From Cristatella mucedo (Eukaryota; Bryozoa; Phylactolaemata; Cristatellidae): a stretch of 64,000 bases of DNA. This document shows positions 44,705 through 58,379 of the stretch, in pieces. Under the pieces are notes generated by a model, which was not told the origin of the DNA, did not search any database, and saw only the letters and a program-made list of their open reading frames with translations. Where the stretch lies: assembly GCA_009760855.2 (NCBI GenBank), contig WPIO01000025.1, positions 3,526,501 through 3,590,500 of the forward strand, in the 5' to 3' direction. Each line of letters begins with the position of its first letter. Within the stretch, counting starts at the first letter, position 1. The position numbers were made by a program, and so were the translations under genes.

Positions 44705-44793
44705 GTACGATCTGCTAGGCGCTGCGGCTGTGTGGCACTCAGTTTTAGCAGCCACAGCAGTTGTATCGGCTGCCTGGCATCTGCAGTTAAACT

Positions 44794-45401
<608 letters not shown>

Positions 45402-45405
<4 letters not shown>

Positions 45406-45407
45406 CA

Positions 45408-45488
<81 letters not shown>
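45402..45488. repeat. CA microsatellite with GCAC interruptions
   Basis: Directly follows the CT tract; CA units with a central GCACGCAC cluster. Confidence 0.95.
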
Positions 45489-45489
<1 letters not shown>

Positions 45490-45490
<1 letters not shown>

Positions 45491-48094
45491 CTGTCCTGCT
45501 ATTGCAGTAAGTGCCGCTGCTCCAAGAGATCTTTGTGTGAGGCTTATGTTGTGCTGGCAAAGCCTATTGTTTTATGTCTTAGGCACTCGCCAGATGCCGG
45601 AAACATGCGATGTAGTTGTATGCCAGGTACCCAAGGCTTGCTGTACCAGAGCGATTTCTCGTCAGCGTTAAAGTACCATAGTTCAGCAGACTTGGTCGTA
45701 CACAACATTTAGATTAACTCTTGCTAACCTGATAATACCAGCTGTCGATGGGTGTCAGTATACGAAAAGGTGTGACAATGCTCGACTTGGCTGGCTTAAA
45801 ATTGCGGCGTGATAATTGCTTTTGTTCAAATGTTTTATCGCTCTAACTGAGTAGCCCTCCATCTTATAGACCATGTACACTAGCAGCCTTGTATTTTGTC
45901 GCATGCCGGAAAAGATTTCCGATTGGGTTTCAGAAAACCTGAGTTCAATGTGCCATCGAATCTGCAAATAGCACTAGAGAACTACTTCTCAAAATTAAGC
46001 CAAGTAGGTCCTACTAACCAGCGGCCCTGATTGCTTTTTGTGGACTGCTTGTGTATCCTCTTCTAATCATGATACCTTGCTTGATATTAATTCTTGACTG
46101 TCGCTTCTCTTCCAGCAAGCTGTAAAGTGCCTGGATAGAGATTTGGTTCTCTTAGGGTGTTGTGCAAAAAGTGCAAAAATATTGTTATTCTTTTTAACTG
46201 TTGGCAAGGTAGGGTAAAATTACAAACACAAAATGAGAATGCACGTCAGTCTGCTTACTAATGAATTCTGACAGCACTTCTTGAGTTATTATTGTAGTCT
46301 GTACGGCGATTGAGACCCCGCTGTGCTTAGATCATGCACACAGAATGGGAAACTGCGACAATGTTTGCATCTGGTGGAGAATGGCATCGACCATACAGCC
46401 CTACTAGCAATGAGGAGTTTTCATATTTCTCTCGATACCTATTTGCCTGCACATGGCAATCACTGATCCAGATCAAATCAGCTGCCCACTCTTCCTCAGT
46501 GGTGTCTTTCTGAACCCGGGCTTACCCTACTTCGTTTGGAGCAGCACCAAAACACATCGCGATTTACTAGTTTTATCTGGATGGATGTCGCACATTGCAT
46601 GTTCACTTTGGTTTTCAAGTTGGAGCAGTATCTCTCCGTTGCTAACTGCACGTTTAACTGGCATGTTTACGTTGAGGCTTTGCAAAACTCTTTCGGAATT
46701 CGCCAATTCTGAGAAGTGACAAAGCATATGGCCTTTAGGAAAGGCTGTTATTAACGAGCTTAGTAGCATCTACACTCAAGTTCTTAGTCCAAAACCTTTG
46801 CATTCGTTACAGGCTAGTTCTTACAGCAGCGTGAAAAGTTTTATTTGATCCAGCTTATTTCTAGTTAAAAAAATTAGATAACGTTGTTTTGTAAAGCGTT
46901 GCTTTGACTCGTGTGCCATCGAAACCTTGGGTTGCATTTTAAACCTAACGGTCTTTTAAAAGGCATCCCAAGCGAGCAACCGGCTGACATATTTTTATGG
47001 ATGCTTTCTGTACTTCGGCCTTAAGGTATGGGCGCTCTTTGAAGCGGCCATTATTTGACAGTGCCTTAATTCCTACGGGCAGCAGAACTGTATGTACGAG
47101 TCAATATGCATGATTTTAAGGCTTATGGCTTCAGTTGTATTCGTTTTGCGTCGGCTAAGTCTACCACAGCTTCCAGCTCTCTGATTGTCTAAATATCGGG
47201 ATGTGGGAACCGCCACGTTCCGACCGTAACCATGGTGTGAAATTGCGAGAGTAAATTCGAAGCACTGTTTTATGTGTTCTGAAATCAAGACCGTCGATTA
47301 ATAATGCGCTTTTAGAAAGGGCTGATAGACCACAGTTATTTCTTTGCCGGCTGTCGATGGTCATTTGGATGAGTCTCTATACCTGCTTCTGCGAAAATTA
47401 TGGTTATTTTACCGAAAAATTGGACATTCGTAATTTTCAATTGGTGCAGCAGTTTTGCACCACTTGTTACTGAGAATCGAGGTGCTGCCTAGTTGAGTAG
47501 TGTAGCTATATGCCAGCTTTGCTGAAGGAGCGGCAACGGCTTAAGGTTGATTAGCGGATACAAAGTAAAGTCCTTTCGCTGATTTTAACGGGCTGTCAAT
47601 TTCAGTTGCTTGCACAATTCTGGCCTACCAAGATCCTGTAAGGGTTTTTGAATCCCACTAGGCAAAAGTAACAGTACAAAGTCCTTACGGTGACTTCAAA
47701 GTCATTGATTGGCTCCATCGAACTTAGCTGAACTGATGCACCAACTCTAGCCTTCTCGTACCCTCGGGAGCTATAAAGGGAGTAAAAAACATTTCACTTT
47801 CATTCGTACCCCTACAGATCGTTAGGTACAGAAGCTAGTGTTCGAAATTGGTTCAGTCAGTGTGTCCAGAGCAGTCTCTCCAAGGTGCCTGGTTATCTTT
47901 TTAAACAGTGACCTTTAGCTAACTGGCCAAGCGATTTTCACTGACAAGTCTGCTTACTTTTAATTGCTTCACCTGGCTGGCGCAATTCTGGGGTGCCAAG
48001 AATCTTCGTGCATTTTCGAATGCCACTAGGGCTTCGTCGACTCACTAATTTCAGGCCTTTATGCATGTGCCGGATGGTGGTTACCATCATGCTT
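45490..48094. other. intron sequence, mostly unassigned
   Basis: A short LINE-type tail (AAAGTGCCTGGATAGAGATT, TTCTCTTAGGG) lies at about 46122-46165 on the plus strand. The minus frame at 46769-46527 and other short frames show no recognised domain. No exon fits the phase of the neighbouring exons. Confidence 0.35.
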
Positions 48095-48185
48095 CTTTTA
48101 CAGAAAATGTAAAGTGCCTAGAAAGAGATTGATTTCTCTGAAGGTGCTTTATCAAGTGTATTATTGTTATTACTATTATTATTAC
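48095..48185 (+). mobile_element. LINE-A tail fragment
   Basis: CAGAAAATGTAAAGTGCCTAG, AAAGAGATTGATTTCTCTGA, and a TTATTGTTATTACTATTATTATT end. Only the extreme 3' end is present. Confidence 0.75.
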
Positions 48186-48464
48186 AAATGCTGGTGAAGC
48201 TGGCGCCTCGATGCAAGGCTAGTGGGGCCCAGATCGAAATATGCAGGTTTCCCAACGATAGCAGAGCATGGCAGTGCAGATCAAGAGTGCCCAACCTTAA
48301 TAACAAGCCCGTATCGTCGTGTAGACTGATTTCATCTCATCAACAAAGACAAAGTCAGAGTCATAGCTCAGTCAGGATGGTCTTCAATGGGTAATCAATG
48401 AAGAGCTTGGAAGTAGCCTCGAAGGATCGCTGGGAATGATGTGGCTGAATCAGCGGTAGAAGAG

Positions 48465-48655
48465 AACTACTCTCCTGACTCAGCTACGCTTCCCACTTCC
48501 TCTTTGTTGCGTGAGACAAAGTCTGTTGGCTACCGAATGCGTACCGAAAGCCGCTTAGGCTGTGAGTGTGCTATACAAAACTCTCCTGTGTAACACCCAC
48601 ATAGTCTCTATGGCTTTGTGGAGTTGCAGCCGGAGATGCATTACATTACAAGAGA
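48465..48655 (+). mobile_element. R3 repeat / LINE-B 3' end
   Basis: CACTTCCTCTTTGTTGCGTGA, GTTGGCTACCGAATGCGTACC, GGCTGTGAGTGTGCTATACAA and AACACCCACATAGTC, matching 60640-60840 and the complement of 5255-5420. Confidence 0.75.
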
Positions 48656-48689
48656 GGATGTTGCGTAGGGATTGCATTAGAGAAGGGAA

Positions 48690-48877
48690 TTTGCACACTT
48701 TATGACATCTGAAGAGCAAAATGAGTAAGAATAGAACAGCTAATCCTTTGTCCTTTGGGGGACCCGAGGACACAAGGAAGCTGACACGGTTGTAGCAGTT
48801 CCACTAGACGTGCTGGAGCCAAGCCATGGCAGGCCTTGTGGGTCAGAGTAAGAAGTTTGCTCTCTATCCGTTGTCAG
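48690..48877 (-). mobile_element. LINE-B ORF2 fragment abutting a host exon
   Basis: Antisense LINE-B remnant: AGAACAGCTAATCCTTTGTCC, GGAGCCAAGCCATGGCAGG, GGTCAGAGTAAGAAGTTTGCT and TCTCTATCCGTTG correspond to 5905-6045. The alignment ends at CCGTTG, and TCAG there is the acceptor used by the long exon at 48878. The fragment may thus have supplied the splice site. Confidence 0.7.
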
Positions 48878-50466
48878 GGTCACGATGCTCGTCGAGATTA
48901 ATCGCGGTGACACACTCCAAGTGGGTGGCACTGAGCTGGCAGCCTGGTGTGAAGATTTACACAGACAAGGAGGGCCACCAGTCGACCGACAGACAGAGTC
49001 CGCAGCAGCGCAGAACTCGGACTCGGGCGGATTCAGCGGAGCGGAGCCTTCCGACAGCTCCGCAGGATTCAGCTTGTCACCTGGTGGTGAGGATGTCGAC
49101 GAAGGTCGAGCCGCTGCCGCTCGAGCTGACGACGAGCTCGAGAATCGTGCCGGCTCACCGTTGAACAGCGAGTGGTCCGAGCCGCTTGGCACAGACGACG
49201 CTGCGAGATCCATCGACGCAGCGAGCGTAGCAGCCGAGTCCTTGGAACGACACGCAGCCCACAGTCCGTGTCCCGATTATGTGCTGCTGCTTCCGGCCGA
49301 CGGCTACGAGCCGGCAGCTTTCGCGAGCGACTTCGATGTCGCGTCGCCTGCGATGCAGCAGAGCGCCGATATGCTCACAGCCGCCACCGAAGTCCGGACC
49401 GGCGATCCCAGCAGTGCGACGACGAGCGATGCCACAGCACAGGGCGACGGTCCGGCGGACCGAAAAGCCAGCAACGCAAGCAGCAGCCGCCGCTCGGGTG
49501 CAGTGGCTTCCCTCGGCCGAGGCTTGGCAGCGGCAACAGCCATCGTCTGCGTGGAGGGGGAGGAGTTAGACGGTCCGCAGATGGGCTCGGCACTTGCCGC
49601 CAGCAGCCCATGCAATGAAGCCGCGGCAGCGGCGGTGTTACCTCTGGATGCCGTCATCTCGGAGCAGCACCGCCGCTGCCGCCAGGCGTCGGCCATTCCT
49701 GCGCCTACGGCAGCCTGCACTGGCTCTGCACCAGCACCACACAGTGAGGTAGAGTGCTCCTTCGCGGCTGCCACCTCGCTCCCGGAGGAGTGTGCCGCCG
49801 GCCTGACGACCACTCGGCGCCGGGACGGCGATGCTGCTGATGTCGTCCGAACCGCAGCTCCCAAGCTGTCGGCCAACTTCAAAGAGGCACGTCTTCAGCG
49901 TGAGTGGCTTCGCTCGGACGCCTGCACCGGTTCCGACCGGTTCAGCAGCACGGCAGACAGTGACTTCGAGGACCCAGTCGAGGCCAGGGCAGCAGTGCCC
50001 ACCGCTAGCAGTGCTTCCGGTTCGGCTGCTATTGCAGCAGCTGCTGCTATGGCCAATGCTGCAGCACCATTCGACGGCCGCATTCGCACCGACGGTATAC
50101 CCGGCGATGGTGTTGTGACGGAAGTGGGGAGCGCCGCCTGGTGGCTGGTGCCCGGCGGCGCTCAGCGGTCGCCGCCGAGGCGCTTCTGGTGGCAGCTAGA
50201 GCAGCAGCCGTACACGCAAGCGCTCGACGACATTGAGCGCGACAAATACCTGACGGCGGAGCAGAAGCTGGCCCAGATGGTCGACCTGATTGAGAGCATC
50301 GACCTCGGCACCGATGAGCCGCTCTGCTGCCGTTACTCCGGTGCTGGCAGCAGCTGGGCTGCAAAGGTGCTGCTGCTGCCGCCCTTCGGCAACAGTAGCA
50401 GCTCGGAGCGTCCGCCGCCGCCGGCTGCAGGTGCTTCCGTCGCTTCTGCCGCACTTCGTCAGGACG
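48878..50466 (+). CDS. SESTD1-like gene, long exon: acidic low-complexity tail
   Basis: 1589 bp, phase 2 in (acceptor CCGTTGTCAG) and phase 1 out (donor GACG|GTAAGC). Both phases match the neighbouring exons. Residues begin VTMLVEINRGDTLQVGGTEL. The middle ~400 residues are rich in Ala, Ser, Gly, Asp and Glu, with no domain and probable disorder. Near the end, YTQALDDIERDKYLTAEQKL AQMVDLIESID (written in two parts) is charged and helical. Mammalian SESTD1 has no such tail as far as known, so this could be lineage-specific or belong to a fused gene. Frames on the other strand here are GC shadows. Confidence 0.6.
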
Positions 50467-50605
50467 GTAAGCCGTGCAATGGGAGAAACGGAACTGAATT
50501 CAAATTGAGCTGATACTATGACATACCCTAATTGAGCTGATACTATGACTTCCCTTTTGGGCCCTTGACTTTGTTTTAGATTCTGTCTTGTCGCACTGCC
50601 ATGTA

Positions 50606-52384
<1,779 letters not shown>

Positions 52385-52595
52385 TGGCGGGCGAAGTCAA
52401 TGCGAGCCTCACCCTCGCGCCTTGTTCATGCCTAGGCGTGCTCGACGTCCACCCTACTTCGGCTCGATTGGGCATCACCAGCAGCTACTATGCACGAGCA
52501 AGAAGCGGCGGCAGCGGCAGTCCAAACAGCACAGCGAGCCAGAAGAATGCCTTTCAAGAGTGGTTGCTGTATGCACCTGTCGACCACCTCTGCGA
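52385..52595 (+). CDS. SESTD1-like gene, penultimate-region exon
   Basis: Acceptor TCGTTTTGTGCAG, donor TGCGA|GTAATG; phase 1 in and phase 2 out, agreeing with the exons on both sides. Encodes VAGEVNASLTLAPCSCLGVL, then YYARARSGGSGSPNSTASQK and EWLLYAPVDHLC. No domain recognised. A frame shifted by one is also open across this interval but does not fit the phases. Confidence 0.45.
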
Positions 52596-53719
52596 GTAAT
52601 GACTGCTGCTGTGCAGTGCTTTGCACGAGTTTTTTTTCTCCTTCGTCAGTAAATTGAAAAGTGTTGTCCCTTCTAACTGCAACATGGCTGTAGCTGATTG
52701 AAATGTGCGCTCGAAGCTGGCTGCCGCCTCAATGCTACTGATACCCGATTCCGGCTGCTGAGATGCTGAGCACATGGAGCCCCTGGATGGGGCCCAGTTG
52801 CGCCGCAGCCGCCTGTGACATTCGAGGCGCGAGGGCACAGGACGACTGAAAGATCTGGACTGCATGACGTTTGCCAGTACTGAAATGTGAATGGTGGCGT
52901 TAGAGTTCGGACCAGCAGAGGACAGCGAAAGTAGGGAAGAGGAGTGGAAGGGAAGGAGACGCGCACGAGCTGTCTCGTGAGCGTAAAGCCGGTGCGAACC
53001 CTCAGGGTTGTGCTCAGAGCCAGACAATGGCACTGAACCGGGCTGATGACTGAAGGGCCGAGCTGAATCGTTTTCGAAGCAGTCGTGAACAATTTGAGAT
53101 CGTCTAAGGCTTTGTATGGGACTTCAGCCTTGTGAGAGGAAAGATGCCCAGTCGGCCAGTGGAAGAGCAGTTATCCCCCCAATCGACAGCATCGTGTCCA
53201 CGGCTGCTCACGGGTTATGGTCAATTAAATTGCACATGTTTGAAGCTGCTTCTCGTGCGATGACATCCCATCCCAATTGCATGCTTACTTATCGTCATTG
53301 TCAATACGAAAAGACGGCAGCTTGAAATTCGAGTTGCCTTCTGTCCTTCCTATATTTGTTAGTTCAGTTCCCTTAGGGTGCTATATAAGTATATTATTAT
53401 AATCGTCATCATCATTATCAAAAACGTTGAGTTGACCGGTGATCCTAGGACGTACATCTACGCTCGAGTGCTGTTGTGGTCAAAGTGACAGCAGCAATTA
53501 GAGTAGGGCTATTAGTGTTTTGTCGTCCTACAAGTACATGCTGAATAGATTCGTGCAGCGGAAGTAGCAAGCCCATGACCGACATTTTCTCGCTACCAGC
53601 TGTGCAACAAGCGCTCTAATTCTAGACCTGCGTGCATTTGGACCAACGTGTCGGTCCTTGTCGTTGGTGCTGTCGAATGTAGTATCCACCGTGCACTCTT
53701 GCACTGACGTTCTTTGCAG
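52596..53719. other. intron sequence, tail fragment
   Basis: A short plus-strand retroposon tail (AGTTCCCTTAGGGTGCTATAT, ATATTATTATAAT) at about 53365-53405. Minus frames at 53092-52554 are long but have no domain. Confidence 0.35.
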
Positions 53720-53801
53720 CAAGCCATCTTGGCCGAGCAGCGTCGCCACAGGCTCTGCTTCTGTTATGGAGACCATTCGCCAGGCAGATCTTGTCCTGCA
53801 G
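53720..53801 (+). CDS. SESTD1-like gene, short exon
   Basis: Acceptor GTTCTTTGCAG, donor CTGCAG|GTGAGC; 82 bp, phase 2 in and phase 0 out. Encodes KPSWPSSVATGSASVMETIR followed by QADLVLQ. The phase fits both neighbours. Confidence 0.45.
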
Positions 53802-53950
53802 GTGAGCCGACGCATCGCGTATGGCTGCCTTAGCATTAGGCAGCATGTATGGGTGGTAATAGTTTTTCCCTGGGAGAATTGTGCTCAATTTTGTGCGCAA
53901 TATTTTTCACCAGCCATCTAGCCAATCGCTTCTCTCGATTCTTTGTGCAG

Positions 53951-54088
53951 AAGGTAGACAAGATCAGTGAATCCATCCCTGTGGTGACAACTTCCCCACT
54001 AGAATGCTGTTCCCCGATTCCTGGCTGCACCTCAATGTCTACAGTTAAGCAGGTCACTAGTGATCTAGTCCTGAAGTTCGTATCTTAA
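53951..54088 (+). CDS. SESTD1-like gene, putative terminal exon
   Basis: Acceptor CTTTGTGCAG; 45 codons plus TAA (54086-54088), phase 0 in. Encodes KVDKISESIPVVTTSPLECC and ends TSDLVLKFVS. A weak internal donor AAGCAG|GTCACT exists at 54052, so a further exon cannot be excluded. No canonical AATAAA is seen before LINE-A begins at about 54180, so a LINE-derived or later poly(A) site may be used. Confidence 0.45.
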   Translation, partial: KVDKISESIPVVTTSPLECCSPIPGCTSMSTVKQVTSDLVLKFVS

Positions 54089-54179
54089 TCAAAGAAGACA
54101 ACAAGTGCTCTGGACCCTATTTCCACTGTCCTGCTCCTACGTTGCAATGATCTGCTGCTGCCATGCATAACTAACATCA

Positions 54180-55566
54180 TTAATAAGAGTGTCTCTACTT
54201 GTTTTACTCGATTTTTCGGCAGCTTTGATACCATTGATCACAAAGTTCTTCTAGAGCGCCTCTCATCTCGCCTGGGCATCACTGGCACTGCTCTGCAGTG
54301 GTTCAGGTCCTATCTCAGTGGGAGACTGCAGAGTATTGACATGAATGGACAAAGATCATCTGAAGTACCTGTAAAATATGGAGTACCTCAGGGCTCTATG
54401 CTAGGTCCGGTTCTTTTCGCGGTTTATACTCTGCCTCTTGCTGATGTGATTGCCAAGCACAATCAAGGCTTTCACTTCTATGCGGATGACACTCAGTTGT
54501 ACCTTTGCTTTGATCCCTCCCAGCCTTCGAGCACCTCAAATTCTCTCAACTCACTTGCTGCATGCATTGATGACATCCACACATGGATGGCAGCAAATTT
54601 TCTAAAACTAAACGATGATAAAACTAACTTACTAGTTATGGGCAAACCCAGTGTGATTCAGAAATAGGAAAGGCTGACACTCAAAATTGGCTTAGCCAGC
54701 ATATCTCCAGTTGAATCAGCTCGAAATCTAGGTGTCATATTCCAAAGCGACCTCTCGTTAGACGACCGTATCGGCTCCACAGTCATATCTGCCTATTTTC
54801 AGCTTCATAACATTGCTAAAATTCAGGCTTGTTTAGATAAGGATACCATGTCCAAGTTGGTCCATGCATTCATGACATCCCTTATCGGCTTCTGCAACTG
54901 CTTACTGGCCTACCAGCATGTGTGATCAGGCGATTGCAGCTTGTGCAAAACTTTTCTGCTAGGCTTGTCTGTCGTGAGCGTCGCAGTTGCCACATTACAC
55001 CACTTCTCGCCTACCTGCACTGGCTACCAGTCGAGCAACAGATTGACTTCAAGGTTTTGTCGCTCACTTTCAGGTCACTTCATTCTTTCGCTCCAGCCTA
55101 TCTCTCAGATCTCCTCCCCCATCAGGCCAAGCATCGTAGCACCCGCTTTTCGGAATCCAACAGTCTAGAAATACCTCGTACAAACCTCAAATCCTTTGGA
55201 GACCGTGCATTTAGTTCGTATGCTCCCAAAGCCTGGAACTCCCTCCCGACCTGCGTCAGAACATCCCCTGACCTGACCACATTTAAAAGGAACTTAAAAA
55301 CACCCCTGTTTAGGACATCATATAGTGGGTCCCAGTGATTCGTCCTTCGTGTGCTTATGCGTGCTGACACTGTTGCTTGCTGCCACTAACCACATTTGCA
55401 TGCTGACCCTGTGTATGTCACCCCTTACCATGTTATTCAAGTTGTTTATCAAGCATGATATTACTCACCATTCAATCGCATTTCCCTTTGCAGCAAATGT
55501 AAAGCGCCTAGAAAGAGATTGAGTTCTCCGAGGGCACTTTATCTAGTGCATTATTATTATTATTCT
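54180..55566 (+). mobile_element. LINE-A, 5'-truncated, near-intact RT C-terminal half
   Basis: Starts inside motif A (SFDTIDHKVLL after a frameshift). It has GVPQGSMLGP and YADDTQLYL (frame 54341-54667) and FLKLNDDKTN, then a stop at 54667 and a second frame (54922-55338) with the C-terminal blocks LPVEQQIDFKVLSLTFRSLH and KSFGDRAFSSYAPKAWNSLP. It then has the shared 3' UTR and a TTATTATTATT tail at 55551. The protein differs from the 15.8-16.8 kb copy at only a few residues. It begins about 90 bp after the SESTD1-like gene's stop codon. Confidence 0.9.
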
Positions 55567-56642
55567 TATATTAACGCATCTCTTTTTCCACATCATCTGC
55601 CTGTCAAACCTGGTGCTCACTTTTTCTGGACATGCAGCTTGTTTTTCCACCGTGGGTGGTAACACGAGCTGCATCAAAACGTGAAGCAAGCGTGTTGCAC
55701 ACACACACACCACGCTTGCTTTGCGTAGATGCTTGGCAGCGGTGATGCAGCCCCTGTCAGAAGTCAAGCGCTGGGAGGCGTGATTCCAGGCGAAAACCGC
55801 TGCCACAGTGCATCATTGATTGTACTGTCTTGCAGTCATTTGCTCGCTACTTTGTGTGCCTCTTCTTATAGGATTGAATTGAGTTTGAGCTCCGTCAGTG
55901 GTGCATCGGCCATCATCTTTATCGGCCACTAGTTTTGCTTATGCAGTTATGGTGCGTGCTGTGCTGCAAATTCACATTCGGCATAATCAGCATGCACAAA
56001 TCAGACGTCCACGAGAACATGCTTCCATGATTCCAGTGTTACAGATGAAAAGTGATGCTGTCCGCTTGGCCAGCCTGCGTGCTGGTTGCCATTGTTTTTC
56101 TGATCGTTCTGCTGCTCCGAGAGCAGCCTGAGATTCCATCAGTGGCCCAGGTCGCCTTTTCGTGGTCCGTGGCAGCTCATGCCTGTAGAATACCGCAATG
56201 ACGACCTCCTGCTATTTGGGCTATTTCACTTTCATCGATGCCGACGATCGATCGTGGATGGACATGTTTGCAAACTCAGCCAAGATACTCGTAGATACTC
56301 TTTATTTGTCTTCCCCATTTATTAAATTCTAGCTTTACAACAGCTATTATGTTTTGCAGCTGCTATTATGCCAGATGCAAGCTCCGAGTAGTATCGGGTT
56401 ACATCATTATTGGTATTAGAACAGCTTTGACATTGTGCCATCTCGTTGCAAGTTGATGAGATTACTTGCTTGATTCACCATGTAAGTCAATGCCGAATGA
56501 GATGCATACCTATTTACTGCCACCCATCCATCGCTGATGTCGGTGGCACTTATTGAACCGGACCTTCCATCATTTTGATACTCTGTTGTGACCGCAGTAG
56601 CTCAAACCAGCTTTCCCATCCTCTTGCAGATGTTTTGCTCCC
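55567..56642. other. intergenic, one hairpin
   Basis: An imperfect hairpin with arms AAGCAAGCGTG/CACGCTTGCTT around a CACACACAC loop lies at about 55684-55722. No gene recognised. Confidence 0.5.
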
Positions 56643-56667
56643 TTGTTAGCTAGCTGTCTTTACTTTT

Positions 56668-56945
<278 letters not shown>

Positions 56946-58379
56946 CTTCTCAGCTTCCTCTAGCTATTGGTACCAACGTCTTTGAGGTTATAGTCAAAGC
57001 CCACCACGTTCCCTTATAGAAACGTAAGCAGAATTTCAGCAGCTCTTATTGTCATTCTTGCTGTCAGTTTTCATTATTAACGTTGTGTGTGTTTCTTGAT
57101 TCTTATTGTTCTATCCGACGAATCTTGATGCAATGAACAGTGTTCGTTGTCACGAAGCATGAGTTATGCATGGTACTCCGTACCCACTTTGGGTGGTTGC
57201 AGATAAGAGAAAGGTTAATTAGGAAAGAATTTGAAGTGAATCTCAAAACATGTGCGAGGGCTGATGTGTGCCTGTGTGTCCTCTTCTAAATATAATTCAC
57301 GAAACCAAAATCTCTAAGCTGGTGTTACTCGCGGAATTTCTTTTTAATCTATCATTTAAGCCTAGGCGCCTTTGTGTGCAATCGATGGCCAAAGCCGTGC
57401 ATTTAATGCTAAGAGGCACAGTGAAGAAAGCAGCTGGCGGAGTATATTGTGCAGCAGCAGCAGAGAGAAATGGCTGTTTGCCGTAGCAGGATCGGCAAGA
57501 GTAAAGCCAGTGTTTGTGAAGGTTTTGGAACTCCCCCGAATCAGCTTTGGCGATTGAAACCCACAGATCTCAGGAAACAACTTTGCGAAACTGGAATTTG
57601 ACTTCGCGAGTTTAATCGTTGTCGAAGTGAAAGCATTCAGTTATTGTCCCATTCTGGGTGTGCTCTTTGTTGAGTCACTCGCGTGTGACAATATTTGTCG
57701 CAGCTGCTGCACACAGTTATCGCATTCGTCCTCTCCCCCCCCCCAGGATTCTAGAGATGCTACAAGGGCAGCGAGTAGACGACGATTTAACTACCTCCCC
57801 GATTCACTCAAGAATGTCACTATGCCTCCTCGACCGTTTGTTCTAAAAAAAGATAGCTTGATTGGTCAAGTCCAAGAAATTCGATCACCTTTCCCTTGAT
57901 CTTCTGCAGCCTCTCCCCCTGATAAAACAGACCCAGCAAAGACAATTGTTCTCCCTCGCCTGCAAAGCACACACAGCTTAGCTCATCAATACCCAACTGT
58001 CCTGCCGTAGCAGTCTCAGATTCCTCTCATGACAATAAATCAGTTCTTCCGCTTTCCTTCTCTTGAGGACTTGTCATAGCACATGATTTTGCTTTGCTGA
58101 TCCTAGTCTGGCGAACCCAATTCCACAATCTTTATGCATTGATTAGAAAGGCGGCAGGCATGCTTGCCTACAATAAGGGAGTGTGTATGTAAGCAAATTT
58201 TCTAGCATATCCATTTAAAAACATACTGCTTACTCAAATGCCATGGTTCGCGAGCGTGAGCCATTCCATCACTGTCGTCACGGCTAGAGTGCAACTCCCC
58301 TCAGTGTCCTAGACTTATTCTCTCTCCTCCTTTACGCCTGTCTCTATTTGAACTCATCACTTATGCGGTCTCTCAGGCT
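56946..58379. other. intergenic, mostly unassigned
   Basis: No gene recognised. The plus sequence from about 58130 may already be decayed LINE-B, but no motif can be named before 58445. Confidence 0.35.

Noticed and set aside
49304-49882. 192-residue minus frame
   Set aside because: Antisense shadow of the long plus exon, whose phase agrees with its neighbours.
52554-53092. 159- and 139-residue minus frames
   Set aside because: Overlap each other in different frames and show no domain or splice context.
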